DNA of 64,000 nucleotides from Bog-473 sp963817735 (GTDB lineage Bacteria > Actinomycetota > Acidimicrobiia > Acidimicrobiales > RAAP-2): NCBI GenBank assembly GCA_963817735.1, contig CAWFPP010000003.1, positions 186,001 to 250,000 of the forward strand, written 5' to 3'. Positions 26,243-36,012 of this stretch are shown here, one piece after another. The notes beneath the pieces are model-generated. The model made no database searches and was not told the DNA's origin. It saw nothing but the letters and a program-made list of their open reading frames with translations. The position numbers were made by a program, and so were the translations under genes. Numbering within the stretch: the first letter of the stretch is position 1; every line of letters starts with the position of its first letter.

Positions 26243-29203
26243 CTAACTTGGGGTTAACCCGTTGGCGACGGACCGGGCGGTGAGAAATGCCTCGACGGCG
26301 TCCGCGTCCAGTGGCCGGGCGTACAGGTACCCCTGCCCGCTGTCGCACTGGTCCCGCTCAAGCAGAACGTACTGGGCCGACTCTTCGACCCCCTCTGCCA
26401 GGGTCTCGAGTCCAAGGGTCTTGCCCAGTTGGATGAGAGTACGGATCAGCGCGCCGGACTCTGGCGAATCTGACATGGTCGAGATGAAGGAACGGTCGAT
26501 CTTGAGGGTATCGACCGGGAATTGTTGGAGATAGGCCAACGAAGAATACCCGGTGCCGAAGTCGTCGATGGCAATGCGCACCCCAGTAGCCCTGAGAGCG
26601 GCGAGCCTCGACACGACGGTCGACACGTCGCGCATGATGGCTGTCTCGGTGATCTCGACCGTGAGTGATCGTGGGTCGAAACCGGAGGCTTCGAGTGCAT
26701 ACGAGACGTCCTCGATCAACTGGTCTGACTCGAGTTGACGGACCGAGACATTCACCGAGACATTGAGTCGGTGCCCACGGGCGTGCCAACGGGCACCCTG
26801 CCGGCACGCTTCTTGAAGCACCCACCGGCCGACGTCGACAATCAGGCCGGAGTCTTCGAGGATGGAGATGAAGTCGTCGGGCTGCACTACCCCTCGATCG
26901 GGATGGTGCCAGCGCAACAATGCCTCGACGCCGGCCGTCTCTCCACTCCGCAGGTTGAAGATCGGCTGGTAGACCAGGACGAACTGCCCAGAGGTGAACG
27001 CGTCACGCAGGTCCATCTCGAGGAGGAGGCGGTCTTGGACCACCGTGTGCATTTCGGGTTGGAAGACGACGAACCGGTCCCGACCCGCTGCCTTGGCCTC
27101 ATAGAGGGCGATGTCGGCGTCGCGCAGAAGCTCGGTGGCTGAGGGTCGAAGGCCCGCTGCGATCCCGATACTGGCCGTGAGCGTGAGAGGACCATTGGGC
27201 AAACCATCTAGCTCGAATGGCGCACGGAGCACCGAGAGCAGCCGCTCGGCCACGAGCTCGGGCCCGGCATCCATGGTGGCGCCGTCGACGAGCACGATGA
27301 ACTCGTCCCCGCCCAGTCGACCTACGCTGTCGCTCTCACGCATGGTGACGACCAGGCGGGCGGTCACTGCTCGCAGGAGATGATCGCCGACAGCGTGACC
27401 GAGGGTGTCATTGACGCCCTTGAATCCGTCAAGATCGATGAAGAGGGCGGCCGTCGCCACGTTGGTGCGACGGGCCCGGACCAGCATCTGTTCGACGCGG
27501 TCGAGGATCAGACTCCGGTTGGGAAGACCGGTCAGCGGATCGTGCATGGCTTGGAAGCGGATCTGATCGACCAGCCGGGCGTTGCTGATGGCGATGGACG
27601 CCTGGGCGGCGAGCCCCTTGAGCCGTTCGGCCATGCGCGGGGTAACGACCAAGCGCTCGGGCTCGTTCGTGACCCCGGCCACGATGTAACCGATCACCTT
27701 GCCCGAAGAGGTGATCGGCGCGGCAACCGATGCAACGTTGCCTACCTTGGACGGCCGGGACGAATGCAACAAACCGTACTCAGACTCCACGGCCAATTCG
27801 TCAGCGAGAATAGGCCTCGACCCGAGCAGGCGCGCTGCGCCTTCGGGAAAACCTGTCGAAGCGACCAGAACGAGTTTCCCATCGCCGACGCCGTGCCAGT
27901 CCTGGCTGTCGAGGAAAACGGCAACTCGGTCGCAGTCGACGACGTCCGGCACCGCGCGGGCGACTTTGGCGGCCATCTCCTCTGTTCCGACGATCTCGGC
28001 TAGCGAAATCGAAAGTTCCAAGAGGACCCGGGCCGTGTTGGCTTGGTGTCGAGCTTCCTCAATGGCGTTGGCGGCATCGAGGGCGGCGGCGGCCAGCTGG
28101 GCGTACGTCTCGAGAGTACCCTGCGCTTGGGAGGCGAAAATCCCGCCTCGCTCATCGATGGCGAGCACGCCATAGTGGCGACGGACCGAGGTGACCTCAA
28201 CAGTGACGGCCCTTTCTCGCCCGACTCCTCTCAAGAGGTCGTCTGCCAACGACTCCGCCTCGGCCTCAGTGAGCCCCTCGAAGTACACCTTTTGTGCACT
28301 CCCGGCCCGAGCCTCAAGCGCCAGAATGGCGCCGCCAGCGATGACGGCGTGCATAGTAGATCTGACAATCCCCTGTAGGACATCCTCGTAGCGCTCGTTG
28401 GAGGCGAGGTCGGTGATCATCTGTTTCAACTGATCGAAACGCGCCTCAAGCAGTTTGGAGTGCACGTCGTGGTGCCGCCTTCGCGACACTCCCTCGTTAT
28501 CTTCCTCCCAGCGCAATCGGAACACACAGGCGCCATCACCTCGGCACTGGCATTCCTCTTCAATGACCTCTGCCGCAGGCAAACCGAAGTACATCGGGAT
28601 CCCTGCGTACAAGCCCGCAACGAATGAGCAGAATTCGAGGTACGGATCAAAACCATCGATGAACCACTCGCGCATCAACCACTCGTTCGTCGCCAGCTCG
28701 GTTGCCTCGTAGCGTCGCATCGGCACCATCGGGTTGGTGCTTCCACCAGCTCTCAGGATCGCTCCAGGAGAATCGAAGGCCTGCATGATTTCAGCGACGA
28801 CGGTGGCGGACGACAGATCAATATCATCACCAACACCCAACGTTTGAAACGGCGAGTCCGACAAACGGGATGCCTCTTGGAGCAAACGTTTGAACTGATC
28901 GAAGGAGGTCCACGAAGCCAGATCCCTGAGATCTTCGACACTCCGAGTCTCGCCGGCTCTCGCCAGGAATTCACGCAAATCGTCGAGCGACAAACTCTTT
29001 TCGAGGGAGTCCATAATGGCCATCGTGTAGATCCCGGAAATTTGATCTGTCGCCATACCAAGGTCAGCCTCAGCAATCGGTCCAGCGTCATGCGTAGAAG
29101 GTTCAGGGAACGTCGCGCATGCTTCATTCTCGCCGACGAGCGGGACAACTAGTGCTGTGTCTTGCGTCACAGTTGGGGTTGATCCTCTTCGCGACGGGGT
29201 CAT
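26243..29203 (-). CDS. Multi-domain c-di-GMP protein: V4R-like sensor, two GAF domains, GGDEF and EAL
   Basis: 986 residues, soluble. Residues ~70-240 include a V4R/4-vinyl-reductase-like sensor ending EEECQCRGDGACVFRL (Cys218, 220, 226). GAF-type domains follow at ~265-380 and ~395-545. The GGDEF domain (~555-715) has an intact GRLGGDEFIVLV (631-635), so it may make c-di-GMP. The EAL domain (~725-975) has VEALLRWHHPDRG with Glu760 and the metal-binding IDDFGTGYSS and VAEGVE-like motifs, so it may also degrade it. It is monocistronic. V4R domains bind small hydrophobic ligands or metal; the signal is unknown. Confidence 0.85.
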   Translation of the reverse strand: MTPSRRGSTPTVTQDTALVVPLVGENEACATFPEPSTHDAGPIAEADLGMATDQISGIYTMAIMDSLEKSLSLDDLREFLARAGETRSVEDLRDLASWTSFDQFKRLLQEASRLSDSPFQTLGVGDDIDLSSATVVAEIMQAFDSPGAILRAGGSTNPMVPMRRYEATELATNEWLMREWFIDGFDPYLEFCSFVAGLYAGIPMYFGLPAAEVIEEECQCRGDGACVFRLRWEEDNEGVSRRRHHDVHSKLLEARFDQLKQMITDLASNERYEDVLQGIVRSTMHAVIAGGAILALEARAGSAQKVYFEGLTEAEAESLADDLLRGVGRERAVTVEVTSVRRHYGVLAIDERGGIFASQAQGTLETYAQLAAAALDAANAIEEARHQANTARVLLELSISLAEIVGTEEMAAKVARAVPDVVDCDRVAVFLDSQDWHGVGDGKLVLVASTGFPEGAARLLGSRPILADELAVESEYGLLHSSRPSKVGNVASVAAPITSSGKVIGYIVAGVTNEPERLVVTPRMAERLKGLAAQASIAISNARLVDQIRFQAMHDPLTGLPNRSLILDRVEQMLVRARRTNVATAALFIDLDGFKGVNDTLGHAVGDHLLRAVTARLVVTMRESDSVGRLGGDEFIVLVDGATMDAGPELVAERLLSVLRAPFELDGLPNGPLTLTASIGIAAGLRPSATELLRDADIALYEAKAAGRDRFVVFQPEMHTVVQDRLLLEMDLRDAFTSGQFVLVYQPIFNLRSGETAGVEALLRWHHPDRGVVQPDDFISILEDSGLIVDVGRWVLQEACRQGARWHARGHRLNVSVNVSVRQLESDQLIEDVSYALEASGFDPRSLTVEITETAIMRDVSTVVSRLAALRATGVRIAIDDFGTGYSSLAYLQQFPVDTLKIDRSFISTMSDSPESGALIRTLIQLGKTLGLETLAEGVEESAQYVLLERDQCDSGQGYLYARPLDADAVEAFLTARSVANGLTPS

Positions 29204-29475
29204 CTCGGTGCTCTTGAGGCACGCGTGAAGAAATCAGTGTCCACCCGGACTACTTACCCATCAAAGGTGTTCGACCCGCCGACGCAAACCCAACGTTCGC
29301 CCAATTCTCTTCCGTCGGATCGCTGTGTTTTGGGGCTTCGCCTCGGACTCGATCACTCTCAAGAAGCCATGATGCGCTCTTGACTCCAAAACTCGGGCGC
29401 ACCATCCGCGACCAGTTCGACAAGGTCGCCGACTTCCACCTGGCCTTGATCGGACGGTGAACCGTGAAGAGCAGC
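29204..29475. other. Intergenic stretch, no gene supported
   Basis: About 270 bases between two minus-strand genes. A short plus-strand frame ending at 29460 reads LTPKLGRTIRDQFDKVADFH and might be a gene scrap, but it is too short to assign. It should contain the promoter of the GGDEF/EAL gene. Confidence 0.35.
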
Positions 29476-31090
29476 TCAGCTCATGCCTGGTATCACGGGC
29501 GGCGCGCCGCCCGGCGTCAACACCTCGATCCCCGAGTTCTTTGCGTCAGCGGTGGTCCCCAGCCCGAACACCAGCGCGTCGCCCACGGTCGCGGTACCGG
29601 ACCAATTGAACTGGGGCAGTGGAACCTGCTCGAGCAGCCTCCCGGTGGCGGCGTTACGCACATCGAGGACTTGGGACAGCGCGGCGCCGTTGAAGGTCAT
29701 TCCTCCCGCCACCGTGGTCGCCGAGAACGAGGCGACACCGTTCGCCTGCCACACCACCGAACCGTTCAAGGCGTCGAACGCGTGGTCGGTCGGGTTCTGC
29801 GACGCCGTGTCGCGTGGGATCGGAAGGGTCGCACACAGGTTTGATGCCGTGCTTGGACGGAAAGAAGTCGCCGATCGCCGTAGCGCCGTAGACGCGGTGG
29901 CCGTCGTAGGCGGTCGTGCCGATGAAACCGCCCGAGGAGCCCCCGAATACGACGTTGGTGGACCAGCGCAGCCGTCCCGTGCGCGGGTCGAGTGAGTAGT
30001 ACGTACCGTTCTTGCTCCCCTCACCCAGGAAGGTGGTCACCCCGGACGGGGACACCCCGGCGTTGGCGGTGGACCCGAAGTCGTCGTCGCAGGCGGGCGC
30101 GTTCTTCAACGGATGGAACTTCCAGGCCAGCGTACCGTTGCGGATGCGCAGCGCCAGCACCGAGTCAGCGTATGGCGCCGTGCCTGAGAGCTTGCAGTCG
30201 GCCGTCCCGAACACCACCAGCCCCAGATCGGGCAGCACGGTGCCCGAGGACCACACGCTGCCGCAGCTGTCGTAGAGCAACACCTTGCCACCGGTGGCCG
30301 CTACGTCGGTCTGGTACTCCCACACCGGGTCGCCGGTCTGCAGGTTGGCCGCGACGATGGAGCCGGCCGACGCCGGCTGCCCGTCCTCGTCGACACCGAA
30401 GAGGACCCGCCCGTCGGCAACGACCGGGGAGGAGAAGATGCGTGTGCTGTCGGCGTCGGGTTCGGGCGGCCCGGGGAGGCCCGGATAGTCGTGCTCCCAG
30501 AAGACGGCACCGGTGGCAGCCGCCAAGGCGTAGAGCGTGTACCCACCGGAGACGATCACAAGAGCCGGGCGACCGCGTCCTGCCGGCTCGAACCAGGCCG
30601 ACGAGGTGACGAGACCCCCGTCGGAGGCCGCGTCGCGCGGGTTCTGGCCCGGGTAGGGGGTGATGGCGTCCTGGGACTTGAGCCTGACCTTCCAGCGCAG
30701 CGCGCCGGTCGTCAGGTTCAAGGCATAGAAGTAGTCGTCCCACGACCCGGCATAGACGGTGTCACCGACGACTGTGGGCGTGGCGGTGACCGCGTCGCCC
30801 GTAGGGAAGAACCAGGCTCGGCGCAGTGTCCGCACGGACGTCTTGGTCAGTGTGGTGCGACCGTGGAACGTGTGCTGGGCGTCGTGGCCGTAAGTCGGCC
30901 AGTCCCAGGGGCCGGGCGCAGCCGGCACGGCGGCGGGGGTGCCCGCCGAGACGCTCGCGCCGGACGGTGCCATTGCGCCGAAGCCGGCCAGCGCCGCCGC
31001 CACGGTCGACGCCAACGCGATCGTAGCGACCGATGCCGCGCCTCGGGGCCCGCTCCGGGCGCGCCGCGGCGCCAGACTGATCGGCCGCAT
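29476..31090 (-). pseudogene. Secreted PQQ-type beta-propeller protein, frameshifted near its 3' end
   Basis: From the ATG at 31090 a signal peptide-like segment (VATIALASTVAAALAGFGA) leads to repeated propeller blades: WPTYGHDAQHT, VVGDTVYAGSWDDYFYALNL and VVADGRVLFGVDEDG. These resemble PQQ-binding quinoprotein or BamB-like repeats. After PVCDPSDPTR the frame loses homology. The natural continuation (DTASQNPTDHAFDALNGSVV to the stop at 29476) lies in another frame, so one extra base near 29816-29818 (a GGG run) breaks the gene. Either the strain carries a broken gene or the base is a sequencing error. The gene starts five bases after the upstream propeller gene. Confidence 0.75.
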
Positions 31091-31095
31091 CGACC

Positions 31096-32469
31096 TCAGC
31101 CGAAGCCAGCTGTGGCGGGCTTGTCCGAAGACGGCCCGCGGGCCGGCGCCGGGTTCTCGGCGGGGCCCGACAACGGGGCGACGATCTTCCCCGGCGGGTA
31201 GGGACATCGCATGTGCGCCGGTACGCAGACCGTCACGCTGGTCGGGAAGTCGAAGCCGCCCGCCACCGTGACTGGCGCCGACGGTTGGCCACCATTGAAG
31301 GTGACGCGCATGACGCGGCCACCGTAGGAGGCAGGACCGCAGCCGGTCAGGGGACCGGTGCATGCGATGTGGATGTCGACGAAGTACAGGGTCCCGTCCG
31401 GGGCGAAGGCCATGCCGAACGGGTTGTACTGGTCGGGGCTCTTCCCGAGATCCGCCACCGTCGTGCCGGGCACGGAGCCACGCCCCGGCTCGGGCTGCCC
31501 GCTCGCGCTGACCCAGACGATGGAGGGGTCACCGATGTAGCTGCTGACGGCGTAGCAGCCGCAGGTTGGGTCCTCGGCGATGCCGGCGGCGAAGGAGGCC
31601 TTGACGAACGTCGAGACCTCTATACGGCTGCGCGGGTACACCCCGCCTGGGCATTGCGCGGCGCTGGTCGGGAACGACGCATGGGCGAAGCGCAGGACGC
31701 TCGAGGTTCCGACGTTGGGGACCAACAGGTCATCGTTGGAGGCGACGGCCATCGTGCCCGGCTGGGCGAGGCCGCCCGTGCCGTCGGTGTGGTGCGGCCC
31801 GTAACCCCCGGAGGTGGGGCCGTAGAGGATGCACGACGTCGTGTAACTCGGCGCGAACCACTCGACCAGCCGCCCGCTGCTTGGCGGCGGGAACGAGCCC
31901 TGGGCCGTCGCGATGTCGTTCGCAAAGACGTTGTGATGGCTGTCCACCGCGCATCCGGTGTAGGTCTGGTTGTTGTTGAAGACCCCGTTGGCGCTCGGCG
32001 GCGAGTCGGAACCGATTGACTGGCCGCGCATCTTGTAGGTGCCGGGCACGTAGAGCGTCTGACCACTGAACGAGCCGTTGGGTTCGTCGAGCTCCTCACC
32101 GTCGGCCGGTTGCTTGTAGGGTTTCAGTCCTCCCAGGTTGTGCTGGCTTGGCAGGGTGGGGTCGTAGCCGCCCACGAAGCGGCCACCAGGGAGCACGCAA
32201 ACCTGCCCATTGAGGTCCCACGCCGGCAAGAGCTGGCCCTGGACGCCCGAGGGCATGGACAAGAAGTCGACTTCCTCGTTCTGGTCCCAGTAGACCAGGT
32301 ACCCCGGGCCGCCCTTCACGCCACCGCCGACAGTCGGCACGCTGCTCCCCGTAAGAGTCGACCCGCTGGACGCACCGGTTGGAGACGCACCGAGTGTCCC
32401 GCTCGCCACGAGCGTCGCGGCAAAGAGCGCGACGACGAATCCAGCACTGCACCTCTTGACATGTCCCAT
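31096..32469 (-). CDS. Secreted NHL/SMP-30-like beta-propeller protein
   Basis: 457 residues. The ATG at 32469 is followed by a signal peptide (RCSAGFVVALFAATLVASGT); an in-frame start 33 bases earlier is less likely. Repeats such as GTMAVASNDDLLVPNVGTSS and PFGMAFAPDGTLYFVDIHIA are typical of NHL or gluconolactonase-like propellers. Paired cysteines (CGCY, CTGPLTGC) suggest extracellular disulfides. It is transcribed with the PQQ-like propeller gene that follows at once. The ligand or reaction is unknown. Confidence 0.7.
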   Translation of the reverse strand: MGHVKRCSAGFVVALFAATLVASGTLGASPTGASSGSTLTGSSVPTVGGGVKGGPGYLVYWDQNEEVDFLSMPSGVQGQLLPAWDLNGQVCVLPGGRFVGGYDPTLPSQHNLGGLKPYKQPADGEELDEPNGSFSGQTLYVPGTYKMRGQSIGSDSPPSANGVFNNNQTYTGCAVDSHHNVFANDIATAQGSFPPPSSGRLVEWFAPSYTTSCILYGPTSGGYGPHHTDGTGGLAQPGTMAVASNDDLLVPNVGTSSVLRFAHASFPTSAAQCPGGVYPRSRIEVSTFVKASFAAGIAEDPTCGCYAVSSYIGDPSIVWVSASGQPEPGRGSVPGTTVADLGKSPDQYNPFGMAFAPDGTLYFVDIHIACTGPLTGCGPASYGGRVMRVTFNGGQPSAPVTVAGGFDFPTSVTVCVPAHMRCPYPPGKIVAPLSGPAENPAPARGPSSDKPATAGFG

Positions 32470-32699
32470 TGAAACCCCCGTGTCGCTGGAAGACGCGGTC
32501 ATAGTAGGCGGAGGGCTGGCCTTGTGCCGCTATCGCCGTACGGCCGGCGCCTCAGCGGGAACGGGGGATCCGCCACGCACCTCCGCTCTTCCAAGGTCCG
32601 GTCCTCGACGTCTCGGCGATGGGGACGGTGACGTCGCACCCGGTGGGGCCGGAGCTCGACCAGATGGAGGATCTCGAACCTGTTCCACGGCACCGAGCG

Positions 32700-33243
32700 C
32701 AGACCCACCTGGCGTCAGGGTGCAACCGCCGACCCCCGCAGCGGACCTTTCACGCCAGTGTCGGGGCAGTCACCTGGGTCGGCCTGAGCTACCTCTTGGT
32801 CCTCGTCGCCACGGTCACCGCCGTCGGCCGTCTGGCCGACATGTGGGGACGCAAGCTCCTCTACGTCCAGGGCTCCGTCGCGTTCGTGATCGGCTCAGCC
32901 CTTTGTGGCCTCGCCCCGAGCCTCGGCATCCTCATTGCGTGCAGGGTGCTCCAGGCCGTCGGTGTCGCCATGCTCCAGGCCAACAGCGTCCCCATCATCG
33001 CGATCGCCGTTCCTCGGTCTTCACTCGGCAAGGCGATCGGCATCCAAGGAGCTGCCCAGGCCATCGGGCTCGCCCTCGGTCCTCTGTCGTTGGGCTCCTG
33101 CCCGCCGTCGGTGGGTGGAGTCTCCTCTTCATGATCAACGTCCCCTTCGGGGTGCTCGGCGTGCTCGCCGGTCTTGCCTTCATCCCCCCGCGCCTCAAAC
33201 TCAGCGAGCGGGTGCCCTTCGACTACAGGGGCCTCGCCCTCTA
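32700..33243 (+). pseudogene. Remnant of an MFS transporter (DHA2-type) gene
   Basis: From about 32745 the frame reads RTFHASVGAVTWVGLSYLLV, then GRLADMWGRKLLYVQGSVAF and CRVLQAVGVAMLQANS, the first helices and motif A of a 14-TM drug:H+ antiporter. Near 33095 the frame shifts, and LLPAVGGWSLLFMINVPFGV continues in another frame to a stop at 33243. The first helix and everything after about helix 6 are missing. It is clearly non-functional debris upstream of the sulfur locus. Confidence 0.75.
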
Positions 33244-33304
33244 ATTCCCGTAATTCCCGGCCGTGGTGGCGGTGCTGTCGGACCAGCTGGGAGCACTTCC
33301 GCAC

Positions 33305-33320
33305 ATACCCCTAGGGGTAT
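33305..33320. promoter_or_regulatory. CsoR/CstR-type operator 1
   Basis: ATACCCCTAGGGGTAT is a perfect 16-bp palindrome of the form ATACCC-N4-GGGTAT, the operator class bound by CsoR-family tetramers. It lies about 90 bases before the MMPL start, and a CstR-like regulator is encoded in the same operon. Confidence 0.75.
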
Positions 33321-33336
33321 TGTGGTATCTTCCCTT

Positions 33337-33352
33337 ATACCCCCCAGGGTAT
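33337..33352. promoter_or_regulatory. CsoR/CstR-type operator 2
   Basis: ATACCCCCCAGGGTAT has the same ATACCC-N4-GGGTAT half sites as operator 1. The two sites are 32 bases apart start to start, about three helical turns, so two tetramers would bind the same face of the DNA. Confidence 0.72.
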
Positions 33353-33408
33353 CCGTGCAGACGTCCTGATCCGAGGTGCGGCTGCCGGTCCGAGCAAAGG
33401 ACGGCCCC

Positions 33409-35664
33409 ATGGCAGCGACCCGAGGTACCAGTCTCGACCACCCCCAAATGTCGGCGGGGACGGCGGTGGCAGACCGGCCGAGTCGGATCGCCGACACCGA
33501 TGGTGGAGACGAGGACGTGCTCGGCGCGAACCACCCTGGGCCCTTTGCCCGACTTGGCGCGTGGGCTGCGACCCATTTCCGCAGAGTGCTGATCGCCTGG
33601 GTTCTGGTGCTCCTCGTCTTTGGGATCTTCGCCGTTCACGTAGAGAACGCGCTCGCCGGTGCCGGGTGGCAGGCATCGAACAGCCAGTCAGTGGCAGCCC
33701 GGGCCATCATCGAGAAGGACTTCTCCGGGCTCGGTGCCACCGCCCTCCAGGTCGTCATCGTCGATCATCACGGTCCTATCGCATCGGACCCGAAGGCCCA
33801 GGCCGCCGTGGTCAGGGCGACCGACGTTCTCCGTAGCGATCCCCGAGTGTCCACCGTCGTCCCACCGCAAACCGGAGTCTCGCTGTCGCGCGACGGCCGG
33901 ACCGCGGTCATCACCGCGGGATCCGCTGCGAACTCGAACGAGATGGTGCAGGCGGCCGACTCGGTGCAGCCGAAACTAGCCGCCTTGTCATCGGCGGGCG
34001 TCAGCGTGACCTTGACCGGCGACAGCGCCCTGTGGGCGAACTTCAACACCGCCAACCGCTCAGCCATGTTGCGCTCCGAGATGTTGTCGTGGCCAGTGAC
34101 GATCATCATCTTGGTCATCGCTTTTGGGAGCCTCGTGGCCGCCGGACTGCCCCTTCTCTTGACTATGGCCGGACTGCTGGTCGCCGCCGGCGCGTTGGTC
34201 ATCACGACCAAGTTCATGCCCGTCTCCATCTGGGCCCTCAATTTCGCGTTGATGTTCGCCCTCGCTCTGGGCATCGACTACGCGCTCTTCTTGGTGATGC
34301 GGTTCCGCGCCGCACTCAAACGCCGGGACGCCAAACTTGGTGACCGCGAGGCGATCGCCGCCTCGGTGGCAGAGACGGTCGACACTGCGGGCAAGGCGGT
34401 CGCGTTCAGCGCGCTGACGGTGCTCGCATCGCTGGCCGCCATCATGATCGTCCCGAGCCCGGCTTTCCGGTCGATGGCCTTCGGCATCATGCTCTCCGTC
34501 GTCGCCGTGTTGGCAGCCACCCTCACGCTCCTGCCCGCCGTGCTCGGCAAGCTCGGGACCAACATCAACAAGGGCACGATCCGGCTGCGTCGAGGCCCTC
34601 GGCCCGAAGGTGAGGGATCGCTCGATCGCCTCCTGCACCGCTGGGGCAACTTCCTGTGGCGTCATCCCTTCTCGGCCGGTGGGGCGGCCCTGGTCGTGCT
34701 CCTCCTCGCCGCGGCGCCGATCATCGGGATGCGGACCAACATGCCCTCGATCACCATCGTGCCTGCCAGCGCCAATGCCCGGGTCGGCTATGACCAGGTG
34801 ACCAGCGCGTTCGGCCCGGGCGCTCCCGGCACCCTTCAGGTACTTGTCCCCCAAGGCGAGCAGTCCCGTGCCCTCGCCACCCTCGCTCACGCGTCGGGCG
34901 TGGCCGGTGTCGTGCCCGGCCCGACCAAGGCTGGGTGGACTCTCGACCAGGTGGTCCCGAGCACCGGACCCTCGACAACCACGACCGGCGCGACCATCGA
35001 CCACCTCCGTCAGGTGCTGCCGCCCGGGTCCATGATCGGCGGCGCGGCGGCCGAGAATCACGACCTCCAACAGACCCTGGCCTCCTACACGCCTCTCGTT
35101 CTCGCCATCTTGGGCATCCTCGGGTTCGTGTTGCTCCTGATCGCCCTGGGCGCCCCGCTGATCGCCGGGCTCGGTGTAGTGATCACGGCCTTGTCGGTGG
35201 CCGGCGCCTTTGGCATCGGCCGGCTCGTGTTTCAGAACGGCTACCTGTCGGGATTCCTCGGGTTCCAACCTCAGGGCTTCATCGACGCCTGGGCCCCGCT
35301 CTTCTTCGGCGCCATGGTCTTCGGCGTCGCCATGGACTACACCCTGTTCATGCTGTCCGCGGCCAAGGAGCGTTACGAGACGCACCCCGATCCCGAACAC
35401 GCCATGGTCGGGTCCATGCGCACTTCGGGGCGGGTCGTGCTCTCTGCGGCTGCCGTCATGATCGCCGTGTTCTTGACCTTTGCGCTCTCAGGACCGCTGG
35501 CCCCCAAGGAGATGGGCGTGATCCTGGCCGTTGCCGTCGCGCTCGATGCCCTGGTCGTCCGTCTCGTGGTGCTGCCGGTCATGTTGCGCTTGGGTGGGCA
35601 CAAGGCCTGGCACCAGCCGAAGTGGCTCGGACGGATCCTGCCCAACGTGAGGTTCTCCCACTGA
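33409..35664 (+). CDS. MMPL-family (RND superfamily) transporter
   Basis: 751 residues in the two-fold repeat of MMPL proteins: a TM helix at ~55-75, an external domain, then a five-helix bundle near 220-390 containing IDYALFLVMRFRAAL (motif with the proton-relay Asp-Tyr). The second half repeats this, with MDYTLFMLSAAKERYETH. AAAGGA at 33396-33401 decides the ATG at 33409 over an earlier in-frame GTG. MMPL proteins export lipids, siderophores or toxic compounds by proton motive force. It is the first gene behind two CstR-type operators and so is probably derepressed by the same signal as the sulfur genes. Its cargo is unknown. Confidence 0.85.
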   Translation: MAATRGTSLDHPQMSAGTAVADRPSRIADTDGGDEDVLGANHPGPFARLGAWAATHFRRVLIAWVLVLLVFGIFAVHVENALAGAGWQASNSQSVAARAIIEKDFSGLGATALQVVIVDHHGPIASDPKAQAAVVRATDVLRSDPRVSTVVPPQTGVSLSRDGRTAVITAGSAANSNEMVQAADSVQPKLAALSSAGVSVTLTGDSALWANFNTANRSAMLRSEMLSWPVTIIILVIAFGSLVAAGLPLLLTMAGLLVAAGALVITTKFMPVSIWALNFALMFALALGIDYALFLVMRFRAALKRRDAKLGDREAIAASVAETVDTAGKAVAFSALTVLASLAAIMIVPSPAFRSMAFGIMLSVVAVLAATLTLLPAVLGKLGTNINKGTIRLRRGPRPEGEGSLDRLLHRWGNFLWRHPFSAGGAALVVLLLAAAPIIGMRTNMPSITIVPASANARVGYDQVTSAFGPGAPGTLQVLVPQGEQSRALATLAHASGVAGVVPGPTKAGWTLDQVVPSTGPSTTTTGATIDHLRQVLPPGSMIGGAAAENHDLQQTLASYTPLVLAILGILGFVLLLIALGAPLIAGLGVVITALSVAGAFGIGRLVFQNGYLSGFLGFQPQGFIDAWAPLFFGAMVFGVAMDYTLFMLSAAKERYETHPDPEHAMVGSMRTSGRVVLSAAAVMIAVFLTFALSGPLAPKEMGVILAVAVALDALVVRLVVLPVMLRLGGHKAWHQPKWLGRILPNVRFSH

Positions 35665-35710
35665 GCAGCGCCCCGACGAAATGAAGATGTGATCAACGGA
35701 AGGAGTAACC

Positions 35711-35980
35711 ATGCAACTACCCGACGATGTGGTGAGCGATCTTCGTCTGCGCCTCAAGCGCGCCGGTGGGCAAGTCCAGGCGGTGGAGACGATGCTCGCC
35801 GAAGGCCGTGAGTGTCGAGACATCGTGACCCAGCTGAGTGCGGCCATCAAGGCACTCGAGCAGACCGGCTTCCGGCTGATCGCCAGCGGCCTGACCTACT
35901 GCCTCGAGAATCCCGAGGAAGCCGCGGAGTCCGGTTACCCCCTCGACGAAGTCCAACGGATGTTCACGAAGTTAGCCTGA
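35711..35980 (+). CDS. CsoR-family repressor, CstR-like (persulfide-sensing type)
   Basis: 89 residues, all-helical DUF156 fold. Cys35 (GRECRDIVTQL) and Cys64 (ASGLTYCLEN) are 29 residues apart, as in CstR. The copper-ligand His of CsoR, four residues before the second Cys, is Gly60 here, so copper sensing is unlikely and a CstR-type dithiol chemistry (reaction with sulfane sulfur) is favoured. GGAAGGAG precedes the ATG. It follows the MMPL gene and precedes DsbA-like, SQR-like, DsrC-like and DsrE-like genes. Two matching operators lie upstream of the locus. Confidence 0.85.
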   Translation: MQLPDDVVSDLRLRLKRAGGQVQAVETMLAEGRECRDIVTQLSAAIKALEQTGFRLIASGLTYCLENPEEAAESGYPLDEVQRMFTKLA

Positions 35981-36012
35981 GCAGTGGAATGCGGAACTGA
36001 AGAGGCGCTGCC

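Noticed and set aside
29400..29460. Short plus-strand coding scrap (LTPKLGRTIRDQFDKVADFH)
   Set aside because: Too short and without a family match to report as a gene or pseudogene.
34060..35400. 446-codon minus-strand ORF
   Set aside because: It is antisense to the MMPL gene and rich in Arg/His/Gln/Gly, the composition of a shadow frame in GC-rich DNA.
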